Positions 46,896 to 55,582 are shown, counted from the stretch's first letter. The stretch is DNA of 64,000 nucleotides from Phycicoccus sp. HDW14 (GCF_011383005.1 NZ_CP049935.1:992001-1056000); one strand, 5' to 3'. Program-made: numbers and translations. Notes: generated from the sequence alone by a model not told the origin.

Positions 46896-47934
46896 TGGCC
46901 GGGGCACCTACGTCGAGGAGTCCTTCGAGCGCGACACGAACTACATCGAGGACCGCATCACCGTCGACGGCGCAGGCGAGCACGAGTGGCCGGTCGAGGC
47001 CGGGCGCTACCGGCTCGTCGTCGCCCGGGCCTGCCCGTGGGCCAACCGGGCGATCATCGTCCGGCGGCTGCTGGGCCTCGAGGAGGTGCTGTCGATGGGG
47101 GTCTGCGGCCCGACGCACGACGCCGACAGCTGGACCTTCGACCTCGACCCGGGCGGCCTCGACCCCGTCCTGGGCATCCCGCGCATCAAGGACGCCTACG
47201 AGAAGCGGTTCCCGGGCTACCCGCGGGGCATCACGGTGCCGTGCGTCGTCGACGTGCCGAGCGGCAAGGTCGTGACCAACGGCTTCGCGCAGCTGACCCT
47301 CGACCTGTCGACGCAGTGGCGCGAGCACCACCGCGAGGGCGCGCCCGACCTCTACCCCGAGGCCCTGCGTGCGGAGATGGACGAGGTGATGCGCCACGTC
47401 TACACCGAGGTCAACAACGGGGTCTACCGGTGCGGGTTCGCGGGCACCCAGGCCTCCTACGACGCCGCCTACGAGCGGCTCTGGGCCGCCCTCGACCGGC
47501 TCGAGGAGCGCCTCGCGGACCGGCGCTACCTCATGGGCGACGCCATCACCGAGGCCGACGTGCGCCTGTTCACGACCCTGGCCCGCTTCGACGCGGTCTA
47601 CCACGGGCACTTCAAGTGCAACCGGCAGAAGCTCACCGAGATGCCGGTCCTCTGGGCCTACGCCCGCGACCTCTTCCAGACGCCCGGCTTCGGCGACACC
47701 ACCGACTTCGTGCACATCAAGAGCCACTACTACGAGGTCCACCGCGACATCAACCCGACCGGTGTCGTGCCCGCCGGCCCCGACCTCGCCGGCTGGGCCA
47801 CTCCGCACGGGCGCCAGGCGCTCGGCGGCTCGCCGTTCGGTGACGGCACCCCGCCCGGCCCGCCGCCGGCGGGGGAGCGGGTGCCGACGGCGCACGACCC
47901 GCACGTCGGGGACGACGGCCTCGTCCACGTCTGA
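46895..47934 (+). CDS. Xi-class glutathione transferase / glutathionyl-hydroquinone reductase family; frame broken at the start
   Basis: The N-terminal thioredoxin-like domain includes the active cysteine in ACPWANRAI, GVCGPTHDADSWTFD and TVPCVVDVPSGKVVTN. The C-terminal helical domain includes YRCGFAGTQASYDAAYERLW, DAITEADVRLFTTLARFDAVYHGHFKCN, and HIKSHYY. Only the first three codons are out of frame; one base added at the G run 46901-46904 gives MAGGTYVEESFERDT and 346 residues. Enzymes of this class reduce glutathionyl- or, in actinobacteria, perhaps mycothiol-conjugated quinones; the thiol partner is inferred. Confidence 0.9.
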
Positions 47935-47944
47935 GGGTGCTCGG

Positions 47945-47992
47945 TGTCAAGGGATGCTTGACATGAGCCGTGCGTCAAGACATTCTTGACGC
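47945..47992 (+). promoter_or_regulatory. Double palindromic operator (GTCAAG-N5-CTTGAC, two copies at 28-bp steps) with embedded promoter
   Basis: Two 17-bp palindromes, GTCAAG-N5-CTTGAC, occupy 47946-47962 and 47974-47990, start-to-start exactly 28 bp. The first extends to TGTCAAG/CTTGACA and contains a consensus -35, TTGACA (47958-47963). The second extends to GCGTCAAG/CTTGACGC and covers the -10 region CATTCT (47981-47986), 17 bases further on. The ATG at 47993 follows that -10 by 6 bases, so the transcript is probably leaderless and blocked when either site is bound. Confidence 0.85.
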
Positions 47993-48220
47993 ATGACGAC
48001 ACGACGACTCACCCTCGGGGGCGGCACGGGCCTCGTCCTCGCCGGCCTGGTCACGCTCACCCTCAGCCGGGTCGTGGACTCCGGGTTCGTCCACGGGATG
48101 TTCCTCGGCATGACGGTGGCCCTCATGCTCCTCGGTGCCTACGCGCTCGGACGGGGGATGCGCTCCCGCGGCCGCGACGACGCCGGGCTCTGGCGGCCGA
48201 GCGAGGACCGTCGTGGGTGA
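47993..48220 (+). CDS. Small two-helix membrane protein controlled by the double operator
   Basis: The 75-residue protein has two hydrophobic helices, about residues 9-27 and 32-53, and a basic/polar tail (RGMRSRGRDDAGLW). Nothing in it is recognisable as catalytic. Its last codons overlap the start of the HTH-protein gene by 8 bases, so the two are translationally coupled. The start codon follows the operator directly. Confidence 0.8.
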   Translation: MTTRRLTLGGGTGLVLAGLVTLTLSRVVDSGFVHGMFLGMTVALMLLGAYALGRGMRSRGRDDAGLWRPSEDRRG

Positions 48221-48761
48221 CCCCCGCGCCGCCGACCTGCTGGCGGACCGGATCGGTCGCCTGATCCTCGAGTCGGCCGCCCACCAGGACGCCGGCGACC
48301 GCACGGACGGCGCCCCCGACCACCTGGTCCTGGTGTCCCGGGCCGCCGACGCGCACGCGGCCACCCGCGGGCTGCTCCAGCAGGCGGTGGCCGCCGCCCG
48401 CGCCGACGGGCGCAGCTGGGCCGCCGTGGGCGAGGTGCTCGGCCTCACCCGCCAGGCCGCCCAGCAGCGATTCGGGGTCGGCGACGAGGCGCTCGGGCTG
48501 GGGGAGGAGCGCTGGCTCGGGCCGGTCACCGCGTTCGACGAGATGCACGAGCTCGAGATCGCCGGCCGGCAGGGCTGGCGGACCATCGGTGCCGGGATGC
48601 TCAAGCACCGGGTGGTGCGCACCGCGACGCGGTGGGAGCACCGGCGCGTGCTGTGGTCGCGCCCGCCGTCGTCGTTCGAGCAGGACGGCTGGCAGGTGGC
48701 GGTCCGGGCCTTCCCCTGGGTCTACCTCGTGCGCGACACCGGGCTCCCGGCCGAGGACTGA
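48213..48761 (+). CDS. Helix-turn-helix DNA-binding protein
   Basis: The 182-residue protein has an N-terminal helical part and a clear helix-turn-helix at about residues 67-88 (RSWAAVGEVLGLTRQAAQQRFG), the style seen in many actinobacterial small regulators. The C-terminal 90 residues (GWRTIGAGMLKHRVVRTATRWEHRRVLW) form a separate domain of unknown role. GTG 48213 overlaps the membrane protein gene. It is the obvious candidate to bind the two upstream palindromes and repress its own operon; this is inference from context. Confidence 0.8.
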   Translation: MGDPRAADLLADRIGRLILESAAHQDAGDRTDGAPDHLVLVSRAADAHAATRGLLQQAVAAARADGRSWAAVGEVLGLTRQAAQQRFGVGDEALGLGEERWLGPVTAFDEMHELEIAGRQGWRTIGAGMLKHRVVRTATRWEHRRVLWSRPPSSFEQDGWQVAVRAFPWVYLVRDTGLPAED

Positions 48762-48799
48762 GGCCCGGTCGGGTCGCCGGGCGCCGGCCGCGTCCGAGG

Positions 48800-49996
48800 T
48801 CAGTCCTTGCTGGTCTCGCCGGGCAGGGCGAGCATCCGGTCGAGGGCGACGCGGGCGTGGTGCGCGACCTCGGGGTCGACGCGGATCGGGTTGACGACCC
48901 GGCCGTCGACGAGGGACTCGAGCGCCCAGACGAGGTGCGGCAGGTCGATGCGGTTCATCGTCGAGCAGTAGCAGACGTTCTTCTCGAGGAAGGCGATCCG
49001 CTGCTCGGGGAACTGCGCGGCGAGCCGCCGGACGAGGTTGAGCTCGGTGCCGACCGCCCACGCCGTGCCGGCCGGCGCCGCCGCGATGGTCCGGATGATC
49101 TTCTCGGTGGAGCCGACCTCGTCGGCGAGCCCGACGACCTCGTGGCGGCACTCGGGGTGGACGATCACCTTCACGTCGGGGATCTCGCGGCGGGCGGCCT
49201 CGACGGCCTCGACCGAGAAGCGGCCGTGCACCGAGCAGTGCCCGCGCCACAGGATCATCGTCGCGTCGCGCAGCTGCTCGGGGGTGAGCCCACCCATCGG
49301 GCGGTGCGGGTCCCAGACGACGCAGTCCTCGAGCGGGCGGCCGAGGTCGCGCGCGTAGGTGTTGCGGCCGAGGTGCTGGTCGGGGAGGAAGAGGACCTTC
49401 CCGCCGTCGCCCGCCTGCTCGAGGGCCCAGGTGAGGGCCGTCTCGGCGTTGGACGAGGTGCAGATGGTGCCGCCGTGCCGCCCGGTGAAGGCCTTGATGG
49501 CCGCCGAGGAGTTCATGTACGTGACGGGCACGGTGACGTCGGCGACCCCGGCCTCGACGAGCTCGTCCCAGCACTCCTCGACCTGGTCGATGGCGGCCAT
49601 GTCGGCCATCGAGCAGCCGGCCGCGAGGTCGGGCAGCACGACGGTCTGGGTGTCGGCGGTGAGGATGTCGGCCGACTCGGCCATGAAGTGCACGCCGCAG
49701 AACACGACGAACTCGGCGTCGGGGCGGGCGGCGGCCTCCTTGGCGAGCTTGAAGGAGTCGCCGGTGACGTCGGCGAACTCGATGACCTCGTCGCGCTGGT
49801 AGTGGTGGCCGAGGACGAACAGCCGGTCGCCGAGGGCCGCCTTCGCGGCGCGGGCCCGCTCGACGAGACCGGGGTCGGAGGGCGCCGGAAGGTCGCCGGG
49901 GCACTCGACGCCGCGCTCGCTGGCGAGGTCGCGGCCCTGCCCGAGGACGAGGAGGGGGAGGCGGTCGGTGCGGGGCGTGCCGGTCGTGGTCGTCAC
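48800..49996 (-). CDS. nadA: Quinolinate synthase
   Basis: NadA condenses iminoaspartate with dihydroxyacetone phosphate to quinolinate using a [4Fe-4S] cluster, the second step of NAD synthesis. The 398-residue protein has VLGHHYQRDEV (about residue 62), FCGVHFMAESADIL with the first cysteine ligand, TYMNSSAAIKAF, SSNAETAL, DQHLGRNT, IVHPECRHEVV and the late CYCSTMN cluster region. GTG 49996 follows TACCAT by 7 bases. nadB and nadC are not in the window. Confidence 0.95.
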   Translation of the reverse strand: MTTTTGTPRTDRLPLLVLGQGRDLASERGVECPGDLPAPSDPGLVERARAAKAALGDRLFVLGHHYQRDEVIEFADVTGDSFKLAKEAAARPDAEFVVFCGVHFMAESADILTADTQTVVLPDLAAGCSMADMAAIDQVEECWDELVEAGVADVTVPVTYMNSSAAIKAFTGRHGGTICTSSNAETALTWALEQAGDGGKVLFLPDQHLGRNTYARDLGRPLEDCVVWDPHRPMGGLTPEQLRDATMILWRGHCSVHGRFSVEAVEAARREIPDVKVIVHPECRHEVVGLADEVGSTEKIIRTIAAAPAGTAWAVGTELNLVRRLAAQFPEQRIAFLEKNVCYCSTMNRIDLPHLVWALESLVDGRVVNPIRVDPEVAHHARVALDRMLALPGETSKD

Positions 49997-50003
49997 GGCC
50001 TCG

Positions 50004-50009
50004 ATGGTA
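50004..50009 (-). promoter_or_regulatory. -10 element (TACCAT) for nadA
   Basis: TACCAT on the minus strand ends 7 bases before GTG 49996, just after the upstream DinB stop codon. Confidence 0.5.
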
Positions 50010-50014
50010 GGCGC

Positions 50015-50530
50015 TCAGCCCATCGACTTCTGACCGTCGATGCTCTCGCGGAGGATGTCGGCGTGCCCGGTGTGGTGGGCGGTCTCGGCGAGGATGTGGG
50101 CGAACACCCGCCTCGCGCTGCGGCGCTCGCCCGGGCGGAACCACGGGGCGGGCGGCAGCGGGTGGTCGGCGGACAGGTCGCAGGTGCGGACCAGCTCGTC
50201 GGTGTGCGCGGCGACCTCGCGGTGGAGCGCGACGACCTCCTCGAGGGTCTCGTCCTCGAGGAGGCGGAACTCGCGCTCGCGGGCTGCGTGGTCGGCGTCG
50301 TCGCCGGAGGCCATCGAGCCGTGCTCGACGAAGTCGGTCCAGCCGCGCTCGGTGAGGGCGACGTGCTTGACGAGCCCGCCGAGGCAGAGCTCGCTCGCGG
50401 TGGGGGTCAGGCGGGCCTGGTCGTCGGTGAGGCCCTCGACCGTGTGCAGGAGGAAGTACCGCTGCTGGGCGAGCGCCTCGAGCATCGCGACGCGCTCGGG
50501 GTCGAGGGGGGAACCGGTGGTCTCGGACAT
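50015..50530 (-). CDS. DinB/DUF664 family four-helix protein
   Basis: The 171-residue protein matches the DinB superfamily: QRYFLLHTVEGLTDDQARL, a conserved metal-site histidine in GGLVKHVALTERGW, and the second metal motif in HILAETAHHTGHADILRE near the C-terminus. Some relatives are thiol transferases (mycothiol- or bacillithiol-dependent). ATG 50530 is preferred over 50536 because AGAGG lies 6 bases upstream. Function is not assignable. Confidence 0.85.
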   Translation of the reverse strand: MSETTGSPLDPERVAMLEALAQQRYFLLHTVEGLTDDQARLTPTASELCLGGLVKHVALTERGWTDFVEHGSMASGDDADHAAREREFRLLEDETLEEVVALHREVAAHTDELVRTCDLSADHPLPPAPWFRPGERRSARRVFAHILAETAHHTGHADILRESIDGQKSMG

Positions 50531-50666
50531 GGGCATCCTCTCGTCGGCCGGTCGCCGCTGACCGGTGGCGCCGAAGATAGCGCCGGCCGCCGACAGGCCG
50601 GGGCGTCGTCGGTCCACCCCACGGGCCGCCGGGCCGGCAGGGGAGGACCCGGACGGCCGCCACCGA

Positions 50667-50672
50667 TACGCT
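50667..50672 (+). promoter_or_regulatory. -10 element (TACGCT) for the glycerate kinase gene
   Basis: TACGCT ends 6 bases before GTG 50679 with no Shine-Dalgarno sequence. Confidence 0.5.
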
Positions 50673-50678
50673 CGCACC

Positions 50679-51845
50679 GTGCGCGTGCTCATCGCCCCGG
50701 ACACCTTCGGCACCACCCTGGGGGCCACCCAGGTGGCCGCCGCGATGGCCGAGGGCTGGGCCGACGGCGCCCCGCACGACGAGGTGCGCCAGCTCCCGCT
50801 CTCGAACGGCGGCCCGGGCTTCCTCGACGTCCTCGAGCGCGCCGTCGGCGGCACCATGGTGGCCACGACGGTCAGCGACCCCCTCGGCCGCGAGGTGCCG
50901 GCGGCCGTCCTCCTCGCCGACGTCGGTGGCCGGCGCACCGCGTGGGTGGAGGCCGCGCAGGCCAGCGGGCTGCACCTGCTGGCGGCCGACGAGCGCGACC
51001 CCCGGGTCACGAGCACGTGGGGGGTGGGCCAGCTGCTCGACACCGCGCTCGCCGAGGGGGCCACCCGGGTCGTCGTCGGCGTCGAGGGCTCGGCGACCAA
51101 CGACGCCGGGGCCGGGATGCTCGCCGCCCTCGGTGCCGGCCCCGCCGCCGCGCTGGCCCGCGGCGGGCTCGGCCTGCGGGACGCGCCCGCCGACGCCCTC
51201 GCCGGCCTGCCCGACGTCCTGGCCCGGTTCGCCGGGGTCGAGGTCGTCCTCGCGACCGACGACCCGACGCCGCTGCTCGGGCTGGCGGGCACGAGCGCGG
51301 TCGAGTCGCCCCGCAAGGGCGCCGCGCCCGAGCACGCCCAGGCCCTCGAGGCCGCCCTCGGCCACTTCACCGACCTGCTCGCCCGCACCCTCCCGAGCCC
51401 CCCGACCGACCTGCTCACCGGCGCGCCCCGGCGCCTCGACCGCGAACCCGGCGCCGGTGCCGCAGGCGGTCTCGGCTACGCCCTGCTCGCCCTCGGCGCC
51501 CGGCACACCGGCGCCGTGTCCGAGGTGCTGCGGGTCACCGGCTTCGACGTCGCCGCGGCGGGCAGCGACCTCGTCGTCACCGCCACCGACCGCCTCGACT
51601 GGACCTCGCTGCGGGGGTCGGTCGTCTCCGGGGCCGCCGAGGCCGGGGCGGCCGCCGCCCGCCCGGTCGTCTGCGTCGCCGGCGAGGTGCTCGTCGGCCG
51701 CCGCGAGACGATGACCACGGGCCTGGCCGGCTGCTACGCCGTCGCCGACCTGCCGCACGAGGTCGACGCGATGCTCGCCGACCCGGTGGGGACCCTGCGC
51801 CGCCGCACCGCGCGGGTCGCCCGCACCTGGTCACCGGCCCGCTGA
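50679..51845 (+). CDS. Glycerate kinase (GlxK family)
   Basis: The 388-residue protein begins VRVLIAPDTFGTTLGATQVAAAMAEGW, the GlxK-type start (usually APDSFKGSL), with PLSNGGPGFLDVL, GVEGSATNDAGAGML and EPGAGAAGGLGYALLAL motifs of the family. It phosphorylates D-glycerate. Some usual residues differ, for example DTFGTTL for DSFKGSL, so substrate preference could be altered. The start follows from the leaderless promoter. Confidence 0.88.
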   Translation: MRVLIAPDTFGTTLGATQVAAAMAEGWADGAPHDEVRQLPLSNGGPGFLDVLERAVGGTMVATTVSDPLGREVPAAVLLADVGGRRTAWVEAAQASGLHLLAADERDPRVTSTWGVGQLLDTALAEGATRVVVGVEGSATNDAGAGMLAALGAGPAAALARGGLGLRDAPADALAGLPDVLARFAGVEVVLATDDPTPLLGLAGTSAVESPRKGAAPEHAQALEAALGHFTDLLARTLPSPPTDLLTGAPRRLDREPGAGAAGGLGYALLALGARHTGAVSEVLRVTGFDVAAAGSDLVVTATDRLDWTSLRGSVVSGAAEAGAAAARPVVCVAGEVLVGRRETMTTGLAGCYAVADLPHEVDAMLADPVGTLRRRTARVARTWSPAR

Positions 51846-51969
51846 CCACCGACGTCACCGCGGCGACGTATCCTGAACGGGTCCGGGAACAACCGGAGGC
51901 CCACCACGGGTTGCACCCCCTGACCGGGCCCGCCCGCCACCTCCACGACAGCACGAGGAGACTCCCTCC

Positions 51970-52349
51970 ATGAGCGACCAGCTCCAGACCACCGAGGCCC
52001 CGAGGCCACCACCGAGGTCGCGGCGCACGGCGTCGTCCTCACCGACGTGGCCGCGTCCAAGGTCTCGTCCCTGCTCTCGCAGGAGGGTCGCGACGACCTC
52101 CGGCTGCGCGTCGGCGTCCAGCCGGGCGGCTGCTCGGGCCTGATCTACCAGCTCTACTTCGACGAGCGCACCCTCGACGGTGACCTCGTGCGCGACTTCG
52201 ACGGGGTCGAGGTCGTCGTCGACCGGATGAGCGCCCCCTACCTCGAGGGCGCCACCATCGACTTCTCCGACACCATCGAGAAGCAGGGCTTCACCATCGA
52301 CAACCCCAACGCGGGCAGCTCCTGCGCCTGCGGCGACAGCTTCAGCTGA
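51970..52349 (+). CDS. Iron-sulfur cluster insertion protein (ErpA/A-type); frame broken near the start
   Basis: A-type carriers pass Fe-S clusters to apo-enzymes. The three cluster cysteines are in QPGGCSGLIY and SSCACGDSF (CxC). The first eleven codons (from ATG 51970, with GAGGAGA upstream) lie in another frame; one base added at the C run 51998-52001 gives EATTEVAAHGVVLTDVAASKVSSLL and 126 residues. It could supply NadA, LipA and the Rieske protein, whose genes are all in this window. ErpA versus SufA assignment is not certain. Confidence 0.9.
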
Positions 52350-52357
52350 CGCGACCC

Positions 52358-52398
52358 GGACGGGCCCGGACCACCTCACGGGGGTCCGGGCCCGTCCG
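52358..52398 (+). terminator. Hairpin terminator after the A-type Fe-S gene
   Basis: A perfect 16-bp stem (52358-52373 with 52383-52398) and nine-base loop begin 8 bases after the stop codon. Confidence 0.8.
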
Positions 52399-52412
52399 CG
52401 TCCCGGGACGGG

Positions 52413-52418
52413 TAGGTT
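52413..52418 (+). promoter_or_regulatory. -10 element (TAGGTT) for the PfkB kinase gene
   Basis: TAGGTT ends 6 bases before GTG 52425. Confidence 0.55.
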
Positions 52419-52424
52419 GCTCGC

Positions 52425-53408
52425 GTGCAGATCGCCGTCGCCGGGTCCATCGCCACCGACCACCTCATGACCTTCCGCGGGAGGTTCGCCGACTCCCTCG
52501 TCGTCGAGCAGCTCGACAAGATCTCGGTCAGCTTCCTCGCCGACCAGCTCGAGATCCGCCGCGGCGGGGTCGCGGGCAACATCTGCTTCGGGATGGCCGT
52601 GCTCGGCGCCCGGCCGCTGCTCATCGGCGCGGCCGGCGAGGACTTCGGCGACTACCGCAGCTGGCTGACCCGCCACGGCGTGGTCACCGACCACGTCCAC
52701 GTCTCCGACACCCAGCACACGGCTCGCTTCGTCTGCACCACCGACGACGACATGGCCCAGATCGCCACCTTCTACGCGGGGGCGATGTCCGAGGCCCGGA
52801 TGATCGAGCTCGGTCCGATCCACGAGAAGTGGGACCTCGACCTCGTGCTCGTCGGGGCCGACGACCCCGAGGCGATGCTGCGCCACACCGACGAGTGCCG
52901 CAACCGGGGCATCCCGTTCATCGCCGACCCCTCGCAGCAGCTGGCCTTCGCCGACGGCCCGTTCATCCGCAAGCTCGTCGACGGCGCCGACTACCTCTTC
53001 ACCAACGAGTACGAGTCGCACCTGACCTCGACGAAGACCGGCTGGAGCCAGGACGAGATCGACGACCGGGTCACCACCCGCGTCATCACCCTCGGCAAGA
53101 ACGGCGCCGAGATCCGCACCAAGGGGCAGCCCGCGGTGCACGTGCCCGTCGCGGGTGAGGTCGAGCGCGTCGACCCCACCGGTGTCGGCGACGCCTTCCG
53201 GGCCGGCTTCCTCGTCGGGCTCGCCGGTGGCCTCAGCCACGAGCGTTGCGCCCAGATCGGCTCGGTCCTCGCCGCGCACGTCCTCGAGACCGTGGGCACC
53301 CAGGAGTACCAGGTCGGCCGGGCGGACTTCCTCGGCCGGGTCACGAGCGCGTACGGCGCCGACGCGGCCGCCGAGATCGGCCCGCTCGTGCGCACCGTCC
53401 GGGACTGA
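52425..53408 (+). CDS. PfkB family carbohydrate kinase, adenosine-kinase-like
   Basis: The 327-residue protein has the PfkB N-terminal QIAVAGSIATDHLM, RRGGVAGNICFGMAVLG, and the C-terminal active-site motif DPTGVGDAFRAGFLVGL with the catalytic Asp. The DTQHTARFVCTTD segment resembles actinobacterial adenosine kinases. Position beside the cytochrome oxidase region is common in actinobacteria. Adenosine, with the 5'-nucleotidase as a possible source, is the most likely substrate, but other sugars cannot be excluded. Confidence 0.88.
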   Translation: MQIAVAGSIATDHLMTFRGRFADSLVVEQLDKISVSFLADQLEIRRGGVAGNICFGMAVLGARPLLIGAAGEDFGDYRSWLTRHGVVTDHVHVSDTQHTARFVCTTDDDMAQIATFYAGAMSEARMIELGPIHEKWDLDLVLVGADDPEAMLRHTDECRNRGIPFIADPSQQLAFADGPFIRKLVDGADYLFTNEYESHLTSTKTGWSQDEIDDRVTTRVITLGKNGAEIRTKGQPAVHVPVAGEVERVDPTGVGDAFRAGFLVGLAGGLSHERCAQIGSVLAAHVLETVGTQEYQVGRADFLGRVTSAYGADAAAEIGPLVRTVRD

Positions 53409-53419
53409 CCCGAGGCGCC

Positions 53420-54127
53420 GTGCCCTTCCCTCCCGTCGAGCCGCCGGAGACACCGTGGCAGCTCGACGCGGCGCGGGCCACCGACGGTGACGACCTCGTC
53501 GCGGCGGGCGCCGACCTCGAGCCGGGGACCCTGCTGGCCGGGTACCGCCGAGGGCTCTTCCCGATGGGGCTGGGGCCCGACGGCCACGGCACGCTCGGCT
53601 GGTGGTCGCCCGACCCGCGCGGCGTGGTGCCCGTCGGCGCCCTGAGGGTGCGGCCCTCCCTGCGCAAGGTGCTGGGCCGCTTCGACGTCACCGTCGACAC
53701 CGCGTTCGCCGAGGTCCTCGAGGGCTGCGCCGACCCCTCGCGCGACGGCCGCTGGATCACGCCGGAGTTCGTGGCCGCCTACACCCGCCTCCACGAGCTC
53801 GGCTGGGCGCACAGCGTCGAGGTGTGGCAGGACGGCGCCCTCGTCGGCGGCCTGTACGGCGTCTCGGTCGGCGGCCTGTTCGCGGGGGAGTCGATGTTCC
53901 ACCGGGTGCGCGACGCCTCGAAGGTCGCTCTCGTCGAGCTGGTCCGCCGGGCCCACGCCGACGGCGACCCGCGGCGGCTCGTCGACGTCCAGTGGGCGAC
54001 CGACCACCTGCGCCGGATGGGCGCGCAGGAGTGGCCGCGGCAGCAGTACCTCGACCGGCTCGCCGCCGCGCTCGAGGCCCCTCAGGTCGACCTGGCCGCC
54101 GAGCCCCCGCCGACCCGCACGGTGTAG
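53420..54127 (+). CDS. aat: Leucyl/phenylalanyl-tRNA-protein transferase
   Basis: Aat adds Leu or Phe to proteins with N-terminal Lys or Arg, making them N-degrons for ClpS/ClpAP. The 235-residue protein has YRRGLFPM, WWSPDPRGVVP, the RDGRWITPEFVAAYTRLHELGWAHSVEVW core and GLYGVSVGGLFAGESMFHR, all family hallmarks. GTG 53420 lies 11 bases after the kinase stop. Its 3' end overlaps the TusA gene on the opposite strand by 46 bases. Confidence 0.93.
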   Translation: MPFPPVEPPETPWQLDAARATDGDDLVAAGADLEPGTLLAGYRRGLFPMGLGPDGHGTLGWWSPDPRGVVPVGALRVRPSLRKVLGRFDVTVDTAFAEVLEGCADPSRDGRWITPEFVAAYTRLHELGWAHSVEVWQDGALVGGLYGVSVGGLFAGESMFHRVRDASKVALVELVRRAHADGDPRRLVDVQWATDHLRRMGAQEWPRQQYLDRLAAALEAPQVDLAAEPPPTRTV

Positions 54128-54330
54128 CGGGTCCAGCCGTCCTCGTCCTCGAGGTCGACGGCGTGGCCGCGCATCCGGGCCCAGGCCGGCACGTCGGAGC
54201 GGGCGGCGACGTCGTCGGCGAGCAGCACGACGACCGCCCCCGGCGCGAGGTCGCGGGCCACCCGGGCGACCCGGACCACCGGCACGGGGCAGCGCAAGCC
54301 GCGGGCGTCGACGAGCGGTGGGGTGCTCAC
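54082..54330 (-). CDS. TusA-type sulfurtransferase (sulfur carrier)
   Basis: The 82-residue protein has the TusA motif RGLRCPVPVVRVAR, with the persulfide cysteine in CPxP, and the second half VVVLLADDVAARSDVPAWARMRGH of the family. TusA proteins accept persulfide sulfur from a cysteine desulfurase. GTG 54330 overlaps the upstream gene's TGA (GTGA), so it is coupled to the desulfurase-like gene that would be its donor. Confidence 0.9.
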   Translation of the reverse strand: MSTPPLVDARGLRCPVPVVRVARVARDLAPGAVVVLLADDVAARSDVPAWARMRGHAVDLEDEDGWTRYTVRVGGGSAARST

Positions 54331-55488
54331 AGGCCCTCGGTGCCCATCCGCCGGCGGACCTCCCGGACCACCTCGGGCAGCGCCGCGCACAGCCGCTCGA
54401 CGTCGGCGGCGCGTCCGGGCGAGACCGCCTCGAGCGGCAGCACGACCCGCAGGTTGCCGTGGGTGAGGACGCCCATCGCCGCGAGCACGTGGCTCGGCCG
54501 CAGCACGCTCGAGGTGCACGCCGACCCCGACGCCACCGCCAGCCCCCGGCGCGCCAGCTCGTCGACGAGCGCCTCACCGTCGGCGAACAGGGCGCTGAAG
54601 GTGACGACGTGGGGGAGCCGGTCGACCTCGTGGCCGAGCACCTCGACGTCGTCGACCCCCGCGGCCGCCGTGCGCAGCCGGTCGACGAGCAGCCGCGCGG
54701 CCTCGGCGTCGGCCTGCGCGCCGGCCTCGCCCTGGCGCCAGGCCTCGGCGGCGGCCAGCGCGAGCGGCACCCACGGCGTCGCGAGGGCCCGTCCCTGCTC
54801 GGCCTCGTGGCGCGGCCCCGGCAGCGACCAGCGGGTGCCCGTGCGCACCGCGAGGAGGCCGAGCGGTGGCCCGCCGAAGGAGGCCGCGTCGGCGACGAGC
54901 ACCGACCCGCCGCGGGGAGCGGGTCGCGCCCCAGCGAGGCGGTGGCATCGAGGAGCAGCGGCACCCCGGCCTCCCGCGCGGCGGCGTCGACGGGCTCCAC
55001 CGGCTGGCGCGTGCCCACCTCCCCGTTGGCCACCTGGAGCACGGCCGCCGCCACCCCGGGGTGTCCAGGGCCGCCGCGAAGCCCTCCGCGTCGACCCGCC
55101 CGAACCGGTCGACGGCCAGCGGCTCGGCGGCACCGGCCCCCAGGAGCAGGACGGAGCGCTCGGCCGCCCCGAGGACCACGTGCTCGCCGACCCGTCGCCG
55201 GGCGTGCAGCAGCCCCTGCAGGCCGACCGAGAGGGCCTCCTCGGCGCTCGCGTGGAGGGAGAGCTCGTCGGGGCGGACCCCGAGCGCACCCGCCAGCACG
55301 GCGCGGGCCGTGTCGAGGTGCGCGCGGGCCGCCCGCCCGGGCGCGTGGCGCGCCGAGGGGTCGGCCCAGGACGCCGCGAGGGCGGCTTCGAGGGTGCTCG
55401 CCGCGGCGGGGTGCAGGGGTCCCCGGGAGGCGTCGAGCACCCCCTCGGCCGAGGGGGTCCGGAAACCTTCAACAGTGGTGTGCGCCAC
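54327..55488 (-). CDS. Cysteine desulfurase-like class V aminotransferase-fold protein; frame broken twice, PLP lysine absent
   Basis: The protein keeps the NifS/IscS layout, including VANGEVGTRQPVE, PLLLDATASLGRD and the mobile loop cysteine in ASGSACTSSVLRPSHVL. The segment that normally reads SxHKFGGPxGxG reads ADAASFGGPPLG, so the PLP-binding lysine and preceding histidine are replaced, although the frame there is sound. Breaks at 55054-55061 and 54914-54917 need one base each and restore 387 residues. GTG 55488 follows TACCGT by 7 bases. It is coupled to TusA and lies divergent from ctaC. Confidence 0.82.
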
Positions 55489-55495
55489 GGCTTCG

Positions 55496-55501
55496 ACGGT
55501 A
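55496..55501 (-). promoter_or_regulatory. -10 element (TACCGT) for the desulfurase-like/TusA operon
   Basis: TACCGT on the minus strand ends 7 bases before GTG 55488. It faces the ctaC promoter, 35 bases away. Confidence 0.5.
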
Positions 55502-55535
55502 GCCCCCCTGCATGCCCGGTGAGGTACCCGTGCAG

Positions 55536-55541
55536 TAGGGT
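55536..55541 (+). promoter_or_regulatory. -10 element (TAGGGT) for ctaC
   Basis: TAGGGT lies 41 bases before the ctaC GTG, which has its own GAAGGG, so unlike many neighbours this transcript would have a short leader. Confidence 0.45.
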
Positions 55542-55582
55542 TTGTCGCGATCGTCAGTCCCCCCGACCCGAAGGGTGCAGCG

